Position numbers and translations under genes: made by a program | Notes under the pieces: model-generated | The model's database searches: none | What the model saw: the letters and a program-made list of their open reading frames with translations, nothing else | Told to the model about the DNA's origin: nothing | Source: Oceanospirillales bacterium | GTDB lineage: Bacteria; Pseudomonadota; Gammaproteobacteria; Pseudomonadales; Balneatricaceae | NCBI GenBank assembly: GCA_007693685.1 | Contig: REDB01000117.1 | Span: forward strand, 1 to 34,483 | DNA length: 34,483 bases | Direction of reading: 5' to 3' | Part shown: one piece after another, positions 33,513 to 34,483 of the stretch | How the letters are laid out: every line of letters starts with the position of its first letter | How positions within the stretch are numbered: position 1 is the stretch's first letter

Positions 33513-34373
33513 ATGAAAATCTATTGGGGTCGCTTACAAGATAGACTAGAGCGATTAAGAGCCAACAAGATTTTTGAAACCTTTGTCATCTTTGTCATCA
33601 TCGCTTCAGCCTTGCTGATCGGTGCCAAAACCTACGAAGAAACTTCTCGCTTTGATATCGTTATGCGCTGGTTAGATCTTGGCATAACGCTGTTCTTCCT
33701 GTTTGAAATTTGTATCCGCTTAGCCGCCGAAAAGCGCACGCTCGACTTTTTCAAAAAAGGTTGGAATATTTTCGACTTTTTAATCGTGACCGCCAGTTTG
33801 ATCCCGATTGACGACTCTGAAATGGTACTGATTGCGCGCCTGCTTCGAATTTTCCGAGTACTGCGTTTAGTGTCCATGATACCTGAACTACGCATGCTGC
33901 TGGCCGCCTTAATTAAATCCATTCCACGAATGGGTTACGTTGCGCTGCTGATGTTTATCATCTTCTACATTTATGCAGCCGTTGGTAGTTTCTTGTTTGA
34001 AAGCGTCGATGAAAAGCTCTGGGGAAATATCTCTTTAGCGATGCTGACACTTTTCCAAGTAGCCACATTTGAAAGCTGGGCGACTGCGGTACTCTACCCA
34101 ACCATGGAGCAATACCCTTATAGCTGGATTTTCTTCCTAACGTTCATCTTCTTAAATGCCTTCATCTTCCTAAATATGATGATTGGTATTGTGCTAGATG
34201 TGATGCAGAAAGAGAGTGCGGCGGAGCAACTTGAATCAGGCGAAGGTGAAGTTGCCGAGATTCATTGGATGCGCGAACAGATGGTATTGATGTCTGAGCA
34301 GCTTAGTCGGATGGAAGCGATGATTGAAGCGTCTAATAAAGATTCTAACAAAGACCCAAAAACTGACGCTTAG
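33513..34373 (+). CDS. One-domain voltage-gated sodium channel homologue (NaChBac/NavAb family)
   Basis: The 286-residue protein has six membrane segments: S1 about 21-38, S2 54-72, S3 83-97, S4 104-122 with Arg109, 112, 115 and 118 at every third position, S5 140-164, and S6 204-231. The pore helix and filter read TLFQVATFESWAT (178-191); the Glu187-Ser-Trp of bacterial Nav filters is present but the canonical Leu before it is Phe. A coiled coil follows S6 (about 245-275, MREQMVLMSEQLSRMEAMI), as in tetrameric BacNav channels. It should assemble as a tetramer in the inner membrane. The leader holds an inverted repeat over the ribosome site. Confidence 0.93.
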   Translation: MKIYWGRLQDRLERLRANKIFETFVIFVIIASALLIGAKTYEETSRFDIVMRWLDLGITLFFLFEICIRLAAEKRTLDFFKKGWNIFDFLIVTASLIPIDDSEMVLIARLLRIFRVLRLVSMIPELRMLLAALIKSIPRMGYVALLMFIIFYIYAAVGSFLFESVDEKLWGNISLAMLTLFQVATFESWATAVLYPTMEQYPYSWIFFLTFIFLNAFIFLNMMIGIVLDVMQKESAAEQLESGEGEVAEIHWMREQMVLMSEQLSRMEAMIEASNKDSNKDPKTDA

Positions 34374-34390
34374 ATTGACACAGAGATAGA

Positions 34391-34430
34391 TATGAGTGCC
34401 GCCAACAGAGGCACTCATACCTCTTTTATT
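34391..34430. terminator. Terminator between convergent genes
   Basis: TATGAGTGCC and GGCACTCATA pair perfectly over 10 bp with a 9-base loop, followed on the plus strand by CCTCTTTTATT. It ends the channel transcript and may also serve the minus-strand gene entering from the right. Confidence 0.8.
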
Positions 34431-34483
34431 AAAACTTCAACTTACCCACAATCAACTTCAACTGATCCGCATGCTCGGCAATA
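34429..34483 (-). CDS. C-terminal end of a probable methyl-accepting chemotaxis protein, cut by window edge
   Basis: Reading the minus strand from the right edge gives 17 codons and a TAA: IAEHADQLKLIVGKLKF. Chemotaxis receptors commonly end with an E-x-A-x-x-L-x-x-x-V-x-x-F pattern like this. The stretch is too short for certainty. It shares the terminator at 34391-34430 with the convergent channel gene. Confidence 0.55.
   Translation of the reverse strand, partial: IAEHADQLKLIVGKLKF

Noticed and set aside
1-34483. CRISPR arrays, tRNA or rRNA genes and insertion sequences
   Set aside because: No regularly spaced repeats, cloverleaf-like segments, rRNA-like stretches or transposase motifs were found when reading the intergenic DNA by eye.

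Overview
The window is a chromosomal segment of a Gram-negative gammaproteobacterium. The best guess is an Oceanospirillales-like marine relative of Pseudomonas. The evidence is the protein-level match of ArgG, MotY, RNase T, GrxD, ArgF, MetR, PurU, YgiQ and NfsA to gammaproteobacterial families, the type II DAHP synthase, a DopC/DopE-like helicase-loader pair and a one-domain sodium channel. No insertion sequence, integrase, phage structural gene, CRISPR array, tRNA or rRNA was seen. Gene density is high and base composition looks even.

Layout. (1) 1-3084, minus strand: a response regulator with TPRs, HMG-CoA reductase and the start of type 2 isopentenyl-diphosphate isomerase. This is a piece of a mevalonate pathway, which is uncommon in gammaproteobacteria; the rest would lie left of the window. 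(2) 3233-9137: argG, motY, rnt, grxD, argD and argF, so three arginine genes interleaved with a flagellar T-ring protein, an RNA exonuclease and a monothiol glutaredoxin. (3) 9157-12633: metR, a type II DAHP synthase with a structured leader, and a DUF3549-like gene coupled to it. (4) 12616-14670, minus strand: a CBS-domain protein followed by dopC- and dopE-like genes, which resemble lambda O and P and overlap by 83 bases. (5) 14802-19553: purU and phhB on minus; an AMP phosphorylase-like gene, a class III-like PRPP synthetase and nfsA on plus. (6) 19600-24260, minus strand: a flavodoxin, a cold-shock protein with a structured leader, a YgiQ-type radical SAM protein and a DHH phosphoesterase. 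(7) 24438-32854: two complete adaptor-permease RND systems facing each other, with stop codons that overlap. (8) 32940-34483: an OsmC-like protein, a voltage-gated sodium channel homologue and the last codons of a probable chemotaxis receptor.

Themes. Several genes have leader structures that could control translation or transcription. These are a pair of mutually exclusive hairpins over the Shine-Dalgarno of the DAHP synthase, a terminator hairpin overlapped by an 18-codon ORF that abuts argD, a stem pairing the dopC Shine-Dalgarno with the end of the CBS gene, and a 12-bp inverted repeat around the leader of the channel gene. Operator-like palindromes sit on predicted promoters of grxD, ygiQ and the second RND system, and a T-N11-A dyad precedes metR. 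Three convergent gene pairs overlap at their 3' ends. All functional calls rest on motif recognition by eye; no database search was run.
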